A DNA stretch of 64,000 bases from Nonomuraea indica (GTDB taxonomy: Bacteria; Actinomycetota; Actinomycetes; Streptosporangiales; Streptosporangiaceae): positions 435,846 through 499,845 of the forward strand of contig NZ_KZ559469.1 in assembly GCF_002850745.1 (NCBI RefSeq), written 5' to 3'. The notes under the pieces are model-generated. The model worked only from the letters and a program-made list of their open reading frames with translations, was not told where the DNA came from and did no database searches. The translations under genes were made by a program, and so were the position numbers. Below are positions 8,075 to 15,931 of the stretch, piece after piece. Numbering within the stretch: the first letter of the stretch is position 1; each line of letters begins with the position of its first letter.

Positions 8075-9113
8075 GCTGCTCAACGGGAAGGGTTTGTCGC
8101 TCGTTCCCAAGACCGACGCCAAGCAGAGCCTGAAGGACTTCAAGTCCGACCAGGAGGTCCGCTGGTGCCCCGGCTGCGGTGACTACGCGATCCTGGCCGC
8201 GGTGCAGAGCTTCCTGCCGGAGCTGGGGCTGCGGCGCGAGAACATCGTGTTCGTCTCGGGCATCGGCTGCTCCTCGCGTTTCCCGTACTACCTCAACACC
8301 TACGGCTTCCACTCCATCCACGGCCGCGCGCCGGCGATCGCCACGGGGCTCGCGGCGAGCCGGCCCGACCTGAGCGTGTGGGTGATCACCGGTGACGGCG
8401 ACGCGCTGTCGATCGGCGGCAACCACCTGATCCACGCGCTGCGCCGCAACGTCAACCTCAACATCCTGCTGTTCAACAACAGGATCTACGGGCTGACCAA
8501 GGGCCAGTACTCCCCCACCTCCGAGGTCGGCAAGATCACCAAGTCGACGCCGATGGGGTCGCTGGACAAGCCGTTCAACCCGATCTCGCTGGCGATCGGC
8601 GCCGAGGCGTCGTTCGTGGCCCGGACGATCGACTCCGACCGCAAGCACCTGCAGTCGGTGCTGCGCGAGGCGACCGCCCACCGCGGCACGTCGCTGGTGG
8701 AGATCTACCAGAACTGCAACATCTTCAACGACAACGCCTTCGAGCCGCTCAAGGACCCCGAGGTCCGCGACGACATCACGCTGCGGCTGGAGCACGGGCA
8801 GCCGATCGTGTCGGCGACCAAGGCGGTGGTCCGCGGTGACGACGGCGCGCTGGCGGTGGTGCCGCGGGCCGAGGTGGGCGAGGAGCGCATCCTCGTGCAC
8901 GACGCGCACAACCCCGACCCGTCGGTGGCGTTCGCGCTGTCGCGGCTGGACGAGCCGGCGTTCGAGCACGTGCCGATCGGCGTCTTCCGGCAGGTCGAGC
9001 GGCCGGCCTACGACGTGCTGATGGCCGAGCAGCTGGAGGAGTCCGTGGCGCAGCAGGGCCCCGGCGACCTCTCCGACCTGCTCATGGGCGGCGACACCTG
9101 GCGCATCGGCTGA
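8067..9113 (+). CDS. korB: 2-oxoacid:ferredoxin oxidoreductase subunit beta
   Basis: A 348-residue TPP- and [4Fe-4S]-binding subunit. Cysteines C34 and C37 in WCPGCGDY and C68 in GIGCSSR fit the cluster ligands. The TPP motif is GDGD (109-112) followed by NHLIHALRRN, and NNRIYGLTKGQYSPTS matches the OGOR/KOR family. The GTG start lies inside the end of korA, so the two subunits should be co-translated. The perfect hairpin at 9215-9256 follows downstream. Confidence 0.92.
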   Translation: MTELLNGKGLSLVPKTDAKQSLKDFKSDQEVRWCPGCGDYAILAAVQSFLPELGLRRENIVFVSGIGCSSRFPYYLNTYGFHSIHGRAPAIATGLAASRPDLSVWVITGDGDALSIGGNHLIHALRRNVNLNILLFNNRIYGLTKGQYSPTSEVGKITKSTPMGSLDKPFNPISLAIGAEASFVARTIDSDRKHLQSVLREATAHRGTSLVEIYQNCNIFNDNAFEPLKDPEVRDDITLRLEHGQPIVSATKAVVRGDDGALAVVPRAEVGEERILVHDAHNPDPSVAFALSRLDEPAFEHVPIGVFRQVERPAYDVLMAEQLEESVAQQGPGDLSDLLMGGDTWRIG

Positions 9114-9204
9114 CCACGCCGGCGCAGCGGTGCCCCGGGCGAGGTCCAAGGGGCGTCGCGACACAGGCGATCAGTTGCCTGCGGCAGTCAGGATGGAGAG
9201 CTGC

Positions 9205-9804
9205 TCACCGCGGGGCATCCTGCTGAGGGCGGACTGGTCCGCCCTCAGCAGGATGCCTGCCACGCGGCTTCCCGGCCGGGCCGTCCGCCAGTGCTCGACG
9301 TATGCCGGCCAGGCCGTACTCGAAGGCACGGTCGACATCGCCCCCGAGCCGGAAGGCGCCGATGAGTTCCATCTCGATGAAGCCGGTGGCCCAGGCCGTC
9401 ACCAGGCGCGCGGCTTCAAGCGCGTCCCGTTCGCCCACGAGTTGCCCTGAGGCGTGCAGCATCGGGGCGGCCGCACGGGCGAGGGCCTCGGGTGGTGCGT
9501 CCGGGGAGAGCATCAGCCGGAATCCCTCCGGCCAGGCCTGGGCGAACTGCCGGTAGCCGCGCACCAACCCCTCGATCGACCCGTCGGTCGACTCCAGCCG
9601 GGCGGCCAGGTCGTCGATGGTGGCCTCGGCGACAGCGGCCAGCAGGGCCGCGCGGTTGCGCACGTGCTTGTACAGGGACGGGGCGCGTACTCCCACTCTT
9701 TCGGCGACGTTCTGCATCGTCAGTCCCTGCGGGCCGTCCGCCTCCAGCAAATCGCGTCCCGCAGCGACGATCCTGTTCAACGAGGTCTTCTCAGGGGTCG
9801 GCAT
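9205..9804 (-). CDS. TetR/AcrR family transcriptional regulator
   Basis: A 199-residue repressor-type protein. The N-terminal helix-turn-helix lies at about residues 10-55 (TMQNVAERVGVRAPSLYKHV); the rest is an all-helical ligand domain. It is divergent from the metallo-beta-lactamase-fold gene at 9896, and the 91-base gap contains a large two-tier palindrome (9822-9868), the expected self- and target operator. Its last 14 or so codons (GGPVRPQQDAPR) are encoded by one arm of the terminator hairpin, so the natural C-terminus may have been extended into it. Confidence 0.88.
   Translation of the reverse strand: MPTPEKTSLNRIVAAGRDLLEADGPQGLTMQNVAERVGVRAPSLYKHVRNRAALLAAVAEATIDDLAARLESTDGSIEGLVRGYRQFAQAWPEGFRLMLSPDAPPEALARAAAPMLHASGQLVGERDALEAARLVTAWATGFIEMELIGAFRLGGDVDRAFEYGLAGIRRALADGPAGKPRGRHPAEGGPVRPQQDAPR
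9215..9256. terminator. Perfect 20-bp stem hairpin between korB and the convergent TetR gene
   Basis: Arms 9215-9234 and 9237-9256 are perfect reverse complements with a TG loop. The hairpin lies 101 bases after korB and overlaps the last codons of the TetR gene that ends at 9205. It is a strong candidate for a bidirectional terminator. Confidence 0.75.
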
Positions 9805-9821
9805 CGTTCATCTCCCCAGAA

Positions 9822-9868
9822 CGAAAGCTATTGACGTTAGCCATCATAGCTAATTATCTTAGCTTTCG
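9822..9868. promoter_or_regulatory. Two-tier operator and promoter between tetR and the metallo-hydrolase gene
   Basis: CGAAAGCTA (9822-9830) pairs with TAGCTTTCG (9860-9868), and TTAGC (9837-9841) with GCTAA (9849-9853). Both pairs share the same centre, 9845. A plus-strand promoter, TTGACG (9831-9836) and TATCTT (9855-9860) 18 bases apart, lies inside it, so a bound TetR dimer or dimer pair would block it. The segment is A/T-rich against its surroundings. Confidence 0.75.
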
Positions 9869-9895
9869 ACGATCCCGGCCGCCGAAAGATGCCCC

Positions 9896-10603
9896 ATGAA
9901 ACTCGCACCTCATCTGCACCGCCTCGGTAACGATCTCGTGGCGTGCTACCTCGTCGACACCGCCGAGGGCATCACGCTCATCGACGCGGGACTGCCCGGT
10001 CACTGGCGGGATCTTCAGCGCGAACTCCGCTCCCTGGGCAAGTCCGTCGACGACATCCGCGGACTCGTACTGACCCACGGCGACTCCGACCACATCGGTT
10101 TCGCCGAACGCCTACGAAGCGCCCATGGCGTACCGGTGTTCGTGCATGCCGCCGACGCCGTCCGCGCCCGCACGGGAGAGAAGCCCAAGGTCGCGTCTGG
10201 CCCCATGCGTCTCGGCCCGACACTCGGATTCCTCGGCTACTCCATCCGGAAGAACGGCCTGCGCACCCGCCATGTCAGTGAAGTCATCGAGATCGGTGAC
10301 GGAGACGTCCTGGACCTACCCGGAAATCCGGTGATCGTGGGCATGCCGGGGCACTCTCCGGGAAGCGTGGCGGTGCACGTCCCGCTCGCCGACGCGGTCT
10401 TCGTCGGCGACGCCCTGACCACGCGGCACGTCCTCACCGGGCGCGAAGGCCCGCAGCCCGCCCCCTTCACCGACGACCCGGCCGAAGCACTCTCCTCCCT
10501 CGACCGGATCGCCGAACTGTCGGCATCCTGGGTGCTCCCCGGCCACGGCGCCCCCTGGCGCACCTCACCGGACCAGGTGAGCGAGGCGGTCAGGAAGGAC
10601 TGA
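9896..10603 (+). CDS. Metallo-beta-lactamase-fold hydrolase
   Basis: A 235-residue MBL-fold protein. The metal motif is THGDSDHIG (H61, D63, D65, H66), in which the second His of the common HxHxDH is Asp. Further ligands are in GMPGHSPGSVAV and at VLPGHGAPW. This type includes lactonases, glyoxalase-II-like enzymes and quinol hydrolases, so the substrate cannot be named. Expression is probably repressed by the divergent TetR through 9822-9868; the likely inducer is the substrate or a related small molecule. Confidence 0.85.
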   Translation: MKLAPHLHRLGNDLVACYLVDTAEGITLIDAGLPGHWRDLQRELRSLGKSVDDIRGLVLTHGDSDHIGFAERLRSAHGVPVFVHAADAVRARTGEKPKVASGPMRLGPTLGFLGYSIRKNGLRTRHVSEVIEIGDGDVLDLPGNPVIVGMPGHSPGSVAVHVPLADAVFVGDALTTRHVLTGREGPQPAPFTDDPAEALSSLDRIAELSASWVLPGHGAPWRTSPDQVSEAVRKD

Positions 10604-10767
10604 CGCCCCTGGGCCGGGTCAGCCGTCCGGGAACGTCAGGCCCGCACCCGGGAGCCGGTCGTATCCGTCGGGTTCAGCGCGGTATCCGGGAGCTCTCAGC
10701 GACCTGCACGGCTGGCAGTCCGGGCGGCTCGGTCAGCCCGGGAGCGCGGAGGGCGGGTCGGTCCGCC

Positions 10768-11130
10768 TCAGTCGTAGTCGAAGCCCGGCAGCGCGGACGG
10801 CGGGTCGGGGCTGCGCCAGACGACCACGGCGGCGTCGTCGGCGCACGCGGCGGCCAGGTGCAGCCGGTCCTCGTCGAAGTCCGGCAGGTAACGCAGGCGG
10901 GCCAGGAACGTCGCGTCGGTCGCCGACCGCGGCACCACGCAACCCTGGCCGTCGCGGTCGAGCAGGACGTAGAGCACCTCGGAGCCAGGGGGCGTCCCCG
11001 GCTCGGCGGCGACACGGACCTCGACCACGTCCTCCCACGCGAGAGCCTCGACGCTGCCGTCGGCGTAGTGACGGGTCACGCCCTCTTCCGTGACATACAC
11101 GTAGGAGTCCGGCATCGGGTTGCCGTGCAT
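10768..11130 (-). CDS. Hypothetical protein of 120 residues
   Basis: A soluble, acidic protein starting MHGNPMPDSYVYV (or at the second Met). It has a beta-rich N-terminal half (YVYVTEEGVTRHYADGS, WEDVVEVRV) and an acidic tail. It looks like a small PH-like or immunity-type protein, but I do not recognise a family. It stands alone, transcribed toward the metallo-hydrolase gene. The 3' end (GGACGGCGGGTCGG) has a close direct copy about 50 bases beyond the stop, a small local duplication. Confidence 0.65.
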   Translation of the reverse strand: MHGNPMPDSYVYVTEEGVTRHYADGSVEALAWEDVVEVRVAAEPGTPPGSEVLYVLLDRDGQGCVVPRSATDATFLARLRYLPDFDEDRLHLAAACADDAAVVVWRSPDPPSALPGFDYD

Positions 11131-11187
11131 GGCCGCGATTCTCGCGACTCATGGGGGCGTACCGCAAGGGTCGGCCGGCTCGGGCCC

Positions 11188-11811
11188 TCAGTCGCCGCCC
11201 CACGCGTGGCTCAGGTGGGCCGCCACCGCCGCCCGCGCGGCCTCGACGGGGCCGCCGGCGATGACGTCGAGGAGTTCCCGGTGCTCGCGCACGAGCACGT
11301 CGCGGTCGGTGTAGACCTCCCGCAGGCGGACCAGCCCGAGCCGGGTCTCGGCGGCGAGCGTGCCGTAGAGGCGTTCCAGCCGCGGGCTGCCCACCGCCTC
11401 GATCAGCGCCTCGTGCAGCGCCATGTGCTCGGCCACCGTCTCCGCCCAGGCGGCGTCGGCCGGCAGCGCGTCCATCCGGGCGAGCGCCTCATCGGCCGCG
11501 GGCACCCGCCGCCCGGCCACCGCCCGGGCCATCAGGTCCTCCAGCGGCCGGCGCACGTACATGAGGTCGTCCAGGTCGGCGAGGGTGACCTCCGGGACGT
11601 AGGCGCTGCGGTTGCGCTCGCGCCTGAGCAGGCCCTCGTGGACGAGCGTGGCCAGCGCCTCGCGGACCGTCGGCCGGGCCACGCCGTACGCGGCGGCGAC
11701 CTCCTGCTCGGGCAGCGGGGTGCCGGGTGCGATCTCGCCGGAGAGCACCCTGCGGCGCAGCGCGTCGGCGAGCGCGACTACGGCGGAGACGGGTCTGAGC
11801 GGCAACGTCAC
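11188..11811 (-). CDS. GntR family regulator, FadR/FCD type
   Basis: A 207-residue regulator. The N-terminal winged helix (LADALRRRVLSG, YGVARPTVREALATLVHEGLL) is followed by an all-helical FCD ligand domain with the metal-type residues D..R in DLMYVRRPLE and H residues at EHMALHEALI and REHRELL. I chose GTG 11811; GTG 11841 is also possible and would overlap the EamA gene by 20 bases. It follows the EamA gene on the same strand, and the site at 12755-12767 matches the FadR-subfamily consensus, pointing to autoregulation of an EamA-gntR operon. Confidence 0.88.
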   Translation of the reverse strand: MTLPLRPVSAVVALADALRRRVLSGEIAPGTPLPEQEVAAAYGVARPTVREALATLVHEGLLRRERNRSAYVPEVTLADLDDLMYVRRPLEDLMARAVAGRRVPAADEALARMDALPADAAWAETVAEHMALHEALIEAVGSPRLERLYGTLAAETRLGLVRLREVYTDRDVLVREHRELLDVIAGGPVEAARAAVAAHLSHAWGGD

Positions 11812-11821
11812 GCCCGCGACT

Positions 11822-12748
11822 CTAACGCCCCGCACCGCCACGGGCTGCCGCGGCTGCCTCCCGCTGGGGCTCCGGCACGGTCCTGCGCTCGGGTACGGCC
11901 ACCGCCACCAGGCTGACGGCGAGCAGGGCGAGGCCCGCGACGGAGAGCGGGGGCAGGTGCTCGCCGAGCACGACCAGGCCGAGCAGCGCGGCGACGGCCG
12001 GTTCGGCGAGGGCGAGCGTGGCGGCCGTGGCCACCGGGGTGGTGCGCAGGCCCCGGCCGTACAGGAAGTAGGCCAGGGCGGTGGCGGCCAGGCCCAGGTA
12101 GAGGGCGGCGAGCAGGCCGCGCGGCTCGGCGAGCCAGGTCACCCCGCGCCAGGCCAGGATCGGCAGCATGATCACCGCGGCGCCGCCGAACAGCACGCCC
12201 ATCACGGCGCCGGACGGCGCTCCCGCGGAGATGGCGCGGGCGGCGGTGACTGCATAAAAGGCGTAGATGAGGCCGCCGAGCAGGGCGAGCAGCACGCCGG
12301 GCACGAGCCGGCCGGACGCCTGAGCAGCGCCGCCGCCGCTGTCGCCGAGGACGCCGCCGGCGAGCAGGGCCGCGCAGCCGCAGACGGCCGCCATGGTCGC
12401 GAGCGCCCAGCGGCCGCTCGGCCGCCGGCCGTGCAGCGCCCACGACAGCAGGCCGGTGAACACCGGGCCGCTGCCGATCGCCACGACCGTGCCGATGGCG
12501 ACGCCGGCGCGGTCGACCGCCGCGAAGAAGCAGAGCTGGTACGCCGCGACGGCCACGGCGGCGAGCAGCAGCCCCGGCCTGACCACCCGCAGCACGCCGC
12601 GCCCGGCGAACAGGACCAGGGCGGCACCGCCGATGACGAGCCTGGCGGCGGCCAGGGCGATCGAGTCGGCGGAGACGAGCAGCCCGGCGGTCCCGGCCGT
12701 GCCCCAGAGCACGGCGGCGGCCACGACGGCCAGAGGTCCGTTCTTCAT
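11822..12748 (-). CDS. EamA/DMT family exporter
   Basis: A 308-residue protein with ten hydrophobic segments arranged as two EamA repeats. Typical pieces are VLWGTAGTAGLL near the N-terminus and LALAEPAVAALLGLVVLGEHL in the second repeat. Members export amino acids, purines or drugs; the substrate is unknown. The start is ATG 12748 (MKNGPL); a TTG at 12766 is in frame but falls within the operator. The gntR gene follows, so the regulator probably responds to the transported compound or a precursor. Confidence 0.85.
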   Translation of the reverse strand: MKNGPLAVVAAAVLWGTAGTAGLLVSADSIALAAARLVIGGAALVLFAGRGVLRVVRPGLLLAAVAVAAYQLCFFAAVDRAGVAIGTVVAIGSGPVFTGLLSWALHGRRPSGRWALATMAAVCGCAALLAGGVLGDSGGGAAQASGRLVPGVLLALLGGLIYAFYAVTAARAISAGAPSGAVMGVLFGGAAVIMLPILAWRGVTWLAEPRGLLAALYLGLAATALAYFLYGRGLRTTPVATAATLALAEPAVAALLGLVVLGEHLPPLSVAGLALLAVSLVAVAVPERRTVPEPQREAAAAARGGAGR

Positions 12749-12754
12749 GGACCC

Positions 12755-12767
12755 ATTGTCAGACAAT
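12755..12767. promoter_or_regulatory. GntR/FadR-type operator upstream of the EamA gene
   Basis: ATTGTC-A-GACAAT is a perfect palindrome; its core TTGTCAGACAA (12756-12766) fits the FadR-subfamily consensus TNGTNNNACNA at every fixed position. A third half-site, CAGACAAT, follows at 12768-12775. The site sits 7 bases in front of the EamA start and overlaps the stop of the upstream gene. Confidence 0.75.
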
Positions 12768-13144
12768 CAGACAATTTCGTCCAGTTGACCATCCAGCAGG
12801 CGGCCCGCCTCCCCCACCAGCTCGGTCGCGTAGTCGTCGAGGACCGCCAGGGCGTCGAGGATGCCGGGAACCGTGCGGCGGGGCAGGCCGAGCAGGACGT
12901 CGCCCTCGGCGTCGGCCGCGCCCGTCACGTGGAAGGCGTCGCCGTCCGCGCTGAGGGAGACCTCGAAGCGCAGCTCACGGCCGTCGGGGAGGGTGAAGGC
13001 GATGCCGGTGCGGACACCGGCGGGCGGCAGCGGGTAGGTGTAGGGGGCGCTGCGGACGAAGGGATGGCGTAACCGCGCCAGCAGCTCCGCCGCCCGGGTC
13101 AGCCCGGCCAGCAGCCCGGCCGCGGCCAGGCTCTCGCTGTCCAC
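12767..13144 (-). CDS. Hypothetical protein of 125 residues
   Basis: A small soluble protein with a helical N-terminus (LLAGLTRAAELLARLRHPFV) and a beta-rich middle (GIAFTLPDGRELRFEVSL, DAFHVTGAADAEGDVLLGLP) followed by a helical tail. I cannot assign a family. Its stop overlaps the GntR operator, and it is transcribed in the same direction as the EamA gene; the two could be co-transcribed or simply adjacent. Confidence 0.6.
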   Translation of the reverse strand: MDSESLAAAGLLAGLTRAAELLARLRHPFVRSAPYTYPLPPAGVRTGIAFTLPDGRELRFEVSLSADGDAFHVTGAADAEGDVLLGLPRRTVPGILDALAVLDDYATELVGEAGRLLDGQLDEIV

Positions 13145-13159
13145 GCTCCTGAGCCTAGA

Positions 13160-13753
13160 TCAGCCCTGCGCCGCCTGACCAGGCGCGAGCCGGTCGAGGA
13201 CGGGCCTGCCGGCCGGCGCCCCGGCGACGACCGGGAGCCGGCCGGCGACGGCCACGGGCGGAGGGTCGATGGCCAGGCGGGCATGACGTTCGACGTCGTG
13301 GCGGACGCCTTCGTAGCAGAGCCTGCCCCGCTCGATCCCCTCGGGGCGGAATCCCGCCTTGCTCGCCACCCGGCACGAGGCCGGGTTGTCGAGCCGATGG
13401 CCGAGCTCCAGCCGGTAGAGGCCGCGCTCGCCGAACGCCCAGCGTGCCAGCAGGTCGGCGGCGGCGGAGGCGACGCCGAGCCCCCGCGCCTCGGGGACGG
13501 TCCAGTAGGAGACCCAGCCGTTGTCGTGGTCGTCGATGCCCGTCACCGCCACGTTGCCCACCACCCGGCCGCCGAGCGTCACCGCGAAGGCGTGGCCCAC
13601 CCCCTCCCAGGCGGCGATCCAGCCCGTCGCGTCCTTCAAGGTCACGATCGGCCAGGGCGCCTGGCGGCCCAGGTCGGGCGCCCGGAACGCGGCGAGCACC
13701 GCGGGCGCGTCGTCCTCGTGCCACGCGCGGAGCTGGATCGTGGGGTGCTGCAT
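13160..13753 (-). CDS. GNAT family N-acetyltransferase (RimJ/RimL type)
   Basis: A 197-residue protein starting MQHPTIQLRAWHEDDAPAV. Acetyl-CoA-site features are VPEARGLGVASAAADLL and the preceding strand GWVSYW, and the late strand LGHRLDNPASCRVASKAGF is typical of the ribosomal-protein/antibiotic acetyltransferase subgroup. The last 45 residues are a Pro/Ala tail. It lies 5 bases downstream of the YjbR-type gene on the same strand, likely an operon. The open frame upstream of 13753 is antisense and shadow sequence. Confidence 0.85.
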   Translation of the reverse strand: MQHPTIQLRAWHEDDAPAVLAAFRAPDLGRQAPWPIVTLKDATGWIAAWEGVGHAFAVTLGGRVVGNVAVTGIDDHDNGWVSYWTVPEARGLGVASAAADLLARWAFGERGLYRLELGHRLDNPASCRVASKAGFRPEGIERGRLCYEGVRHDVERHARLAIDPPPVAVAGRLPVVAGAPAGRPVLDRLAPGQAAQG

Positions 13754-13758
13754 CCCTG

Positions 13759-14121
13759 TCAGACTATCCGCCCGATCTGGTGGGTCTCCTCGAAGGCCGT
13801 GACGAGCTGCTTGGGGGCCGTCAGGCACCACGCCTCGGCGACCAGCTCGAACAGCTCGTCGTGGTCGATCCGGTCGAGGTGGATCACCACCCAGCCGTAG
13901 CGCCCGGCGGTGAACTGCTTCTCGAACACCTCGGGCCGCTCGGCCACCAGCGCGATCTGCTCCTCGATCGTCGCCTTGACCCCGACGGTCTCGGTCTCCT
14001 CCCACAGGTAGCCGAAGCCCTTGCCTCGCACCTTGAAGCTCACCCAGTCGCCGCCCCGGCCCGTCCTGACCTCCGGCAGCTCGCCCACCAGCTTGAGGAA
14101 CTCCTCGACGCTCACACCCAT
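13759..14121 (-). CDS. MmcQ/YjbR family protein
   Basis: A 120-residue protein (start MGVSVEEF; a start 10 codons earlier is possible). It shows the MmcQ/YjbR pattern: VSFKVRGKGFGYLW, then FEKQFTAGRYGWVVIHL and ELFELVAEAWCLTAPK. The fold is a CyaY-like double-wing domain suggested to bind DNA. No clear partner; it precedes the GNAT gene with 5 bases between them. Confidence 0.85.
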   Translation of the reverse strand: MGVSVEEFLKLVGELPEVRTGRGGDWVSFKVRGKGFGYLWEETETVGVKATIEEQIALVAERPEVFEKQFTAGRYGWVVIHLDRIDHDELFELVAEAWCLTAPKQLVTAFEETHQIGRIV

Positions 14122-14415
14122 GGGGCCCTGTGTACCAGAGCCGACCGACAAACCGGGTGTCCGGTCAATGGTGTTCTGCGACGATTTCGTGAACCGCGCA
14201 GCGGCTTCCGCGCCGGGACCGGAGGGGCGATGATGATCCCATGTCGGCCTTCACCACGCGGTCGGCGCCGAGGTGACCGTGTGCGCGGCGGAGCTGGTGC
14301 TGCGCGGGCTCGACCCGGGCCTCACCGCCGGCGACCTGGTGAGCGTCAACGTGGCCGGGCCGGTGCTGGTCGTGGGCATGCTGCTCACCCCCGCCGCCGG
14401 TCGGTGGTTCGCCTC
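14122..14415. other. Gene-poor stretch with a possible gene remnant
   Basis: No convincing gene. A plus-strand frame from GTG 14273 to TAG 14440 encodes 55 residues with one hydrophobic segment (VAGPVLVVGMLLTP) and has stops just upstream of 14240. It has no ribosome site and runs into the 3' end of the hydrolase gene. It may be the remnant of a membrane protein gene or chance. Confidence 0.3.
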
Positions 14416-15852
14416 TCACGGCAGCAGCAGGCCCCAGTAGAGACCCCAGGGGAGCAGCACCAGCCCGCCCGCGAGCAGCAGCCCGAGCCGGGCCCGCTCC
14501 CCGCGCGGCAGCGGGCCGCGCTCCCGCCGCCAGGCTCGTGCCGTCAGCGCGGCGGCCACCAGGCTCGCCACGGCGAGCACCTGGAGCGCCAGCCAGGCCA
14601 CCGGCCGGCCCGCCAGCAACGGCCCCGGCGAGGCGAGCTTGCCACCGGTCATCACCGCGTACATCACGTAGCCGAACGAACCCAGCACCACGGCGAGGCC
14701 GCCGCCGCTGAGCAGCCGCGCCGCCCGGCTCACCGGCGCCCGCCCCGTCCCGCGCAGCCGGCGGACCAGGGCGACCACCGGGTAGCCCGCGAACGCCACG
14801 ACGAACAGCACGAGCGCGGCGAGCTGTGCCCACGCCGATTCCCACCAGGCGGTGGGCGGCACCGCGAAGGTCGGCGTCTCCTGCACGGGCGCGGGCCCCG
14901 ACGTGCCCGCCGCCGGCGGCCGCCCCGAGGTGACCGCGCGCACCCAGGAACCGACCAGGTCCGCGTAGCCGGGCGCGAGCTCGGGCAGCCGCGTGACGCC
15001 GCCGTCGGGCGTCAGGTGCGCGGCGTGGTCCGCCCCGGCGAAGAAGCGGAACGTGTAGTGCCGGTTGCCGCCCCGCTCGAACGCCTCGGCGAACAGCGGC
15101 GGGCTCTCCCGGGGCGGGGTGAGCAGGTCGTGCACGCCCCAGATGCCGAGCACCGGCTGCTGGACCCGCTCCAGGGTGGGCGCGGGGTCGTAGTAGGGCT
15201 CGGGGAACATGCCGCCGTCGGCCAGCACCCGGTAGAGGGTGGGCTCGGTCCGCTCGACCAGCGGCCCGGACACGCCGGCCTTGCGCAGCCCGGCCGCCAC
15301 GGCCCACGCCTGCTGGCGCAGCGGCTGGAGGCTGTTGGCCCCCACGAGCACGACGAAGGCCACGTCCGCGGAGCGGGACGCCGCCATCGGCGCCACCCAG
15401 CCGCCCTCGCTGAGCCCCCAGAGGCCGACCTTCGCCGGGTCGACGCCGGGCTGCGACCGCAGCGCCGCCACCGCGCCGAGGGCGTCGCCGGCGAGCTGTC
15501 CGTAGGAGCGCTCGAAGAGGGAGTAGCCCTCGGACCTCTTGTCGTAGACGAGCACCGCCAGCCCGCGCCGGGCGAACTCCACGGCCTCGCCCAGGAGCTT
15601 GGTGCGGGGTGTGCCGGTGCCCGCGCCGTGCACGAGCACCACGCCCGGTCGCCGCGTCCCGGTCCCCTTCGGGGCGAGGACCGTGCCCCGGAGGGTGAGC
15701 CCGCCGTCGCCGCGGAAGCTCACCTCGGTCGTGGCGAGGTCGGAGGGAACGGCGGGCGGCTCGTCGCCCGCCGTCACCGCGGCCGCGGGCCCGGTGGTGA
15801 GGAGCGTGAACGCGACGGCGATGACCGCCGCCAGCATGCGTGGTGGTCTCAT
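14416..15852 (-). CDS. Exported alpha/beta hydrolase with C-terminal membrane helices
   Basis: A 478-residue protein starting MRPPRMLAA with a signal peptide of about 27 residues. The hydrolase domain (about 40-330) has LVHGAGTGTPR, the nucleophile elbow GLSEGG, an Asp in WGVHDLLTPP and a His in AGADHAAH. Four hydrophobic segments follow in the last 150 residues, so the catalytic domain is probably displayed outside the membrane. An aminopeptidase/esterase role is possible; the substrate is unknown. It is divergent from a winged-helix regulator and shares the operator at 15868-15901. The frame upstream of 15852 is shadow. Confidence 0.8.
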   Translation of the reverse strand: MRPPRMLAAVIAVAFTLLTTGPAAAVTAGDEPPAVPSDLATTEVSFRGDGGLTLRGTVLAPKGTGTRRPGVVLVHGAGTGTPRTKLLGEAVEFARRGLAVLVYDKRSEGYSLFERSYGQLAGDALGAVAALRSQPGVDPAKVGLWGLSEGGWVAPMAASRSADVAFVVLVGANSLQPLRQQAWAVAAGLRKAGVSGPLVERTEPTLYRVLADGGMFPEPYYDPAPTLERVQQPVLGIWGVHDLLTPPRESPPLFAEAFERGGNRHYTFRFFAGADHAAHLTPDGGVTRLPELAPGYADLVGSWVRAVTSGRPPAAGTSGPAPVQETPTFAVPPTAWWESAWAQLAALVLFVVAFAGYPVVALVRRLRGTGRAPVSRAARLLSGGGLAVVLGSFGYVMYAVMTGGKLASPGPLLAGRPVAWLALQVLAVASLVAAALTARAWRRERGPLPRGERARLGLLLAGGLVLLPWGLYWGLLLP

Positions 15853-15867
15853 GCCGCCGACAATAGT

Positions 15868-15901
15868 CTGCAGAGAGTTCTCGGCAAACATTTCTCTGCA
15901 G
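15868..15901. promoter_or_regulatory. Inverted repeat between the hydrolase and winged-helix regulator genes
   Basis: CTGCAGAGA (15868-15876) and TCTCTGCAG (15893-15901) are perfect 9-base arms with a 16-base A/T-richer spacer. The site lies 15 bases before the hydrolase start and 30 bases before the regulator start, as expected for shared negative control by the regulator. Confidence 0.7.
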
Positions 15902-15931
15902 ATATCCCTCTCAGGGACTAGGCTGCTCGTC

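Noticed and set aside
14240-14440. A small membrane protein gene
   Set aside because: One hydrophobic segment, no ribosome site and immediate upstream stops; reported only as a possible remnant.
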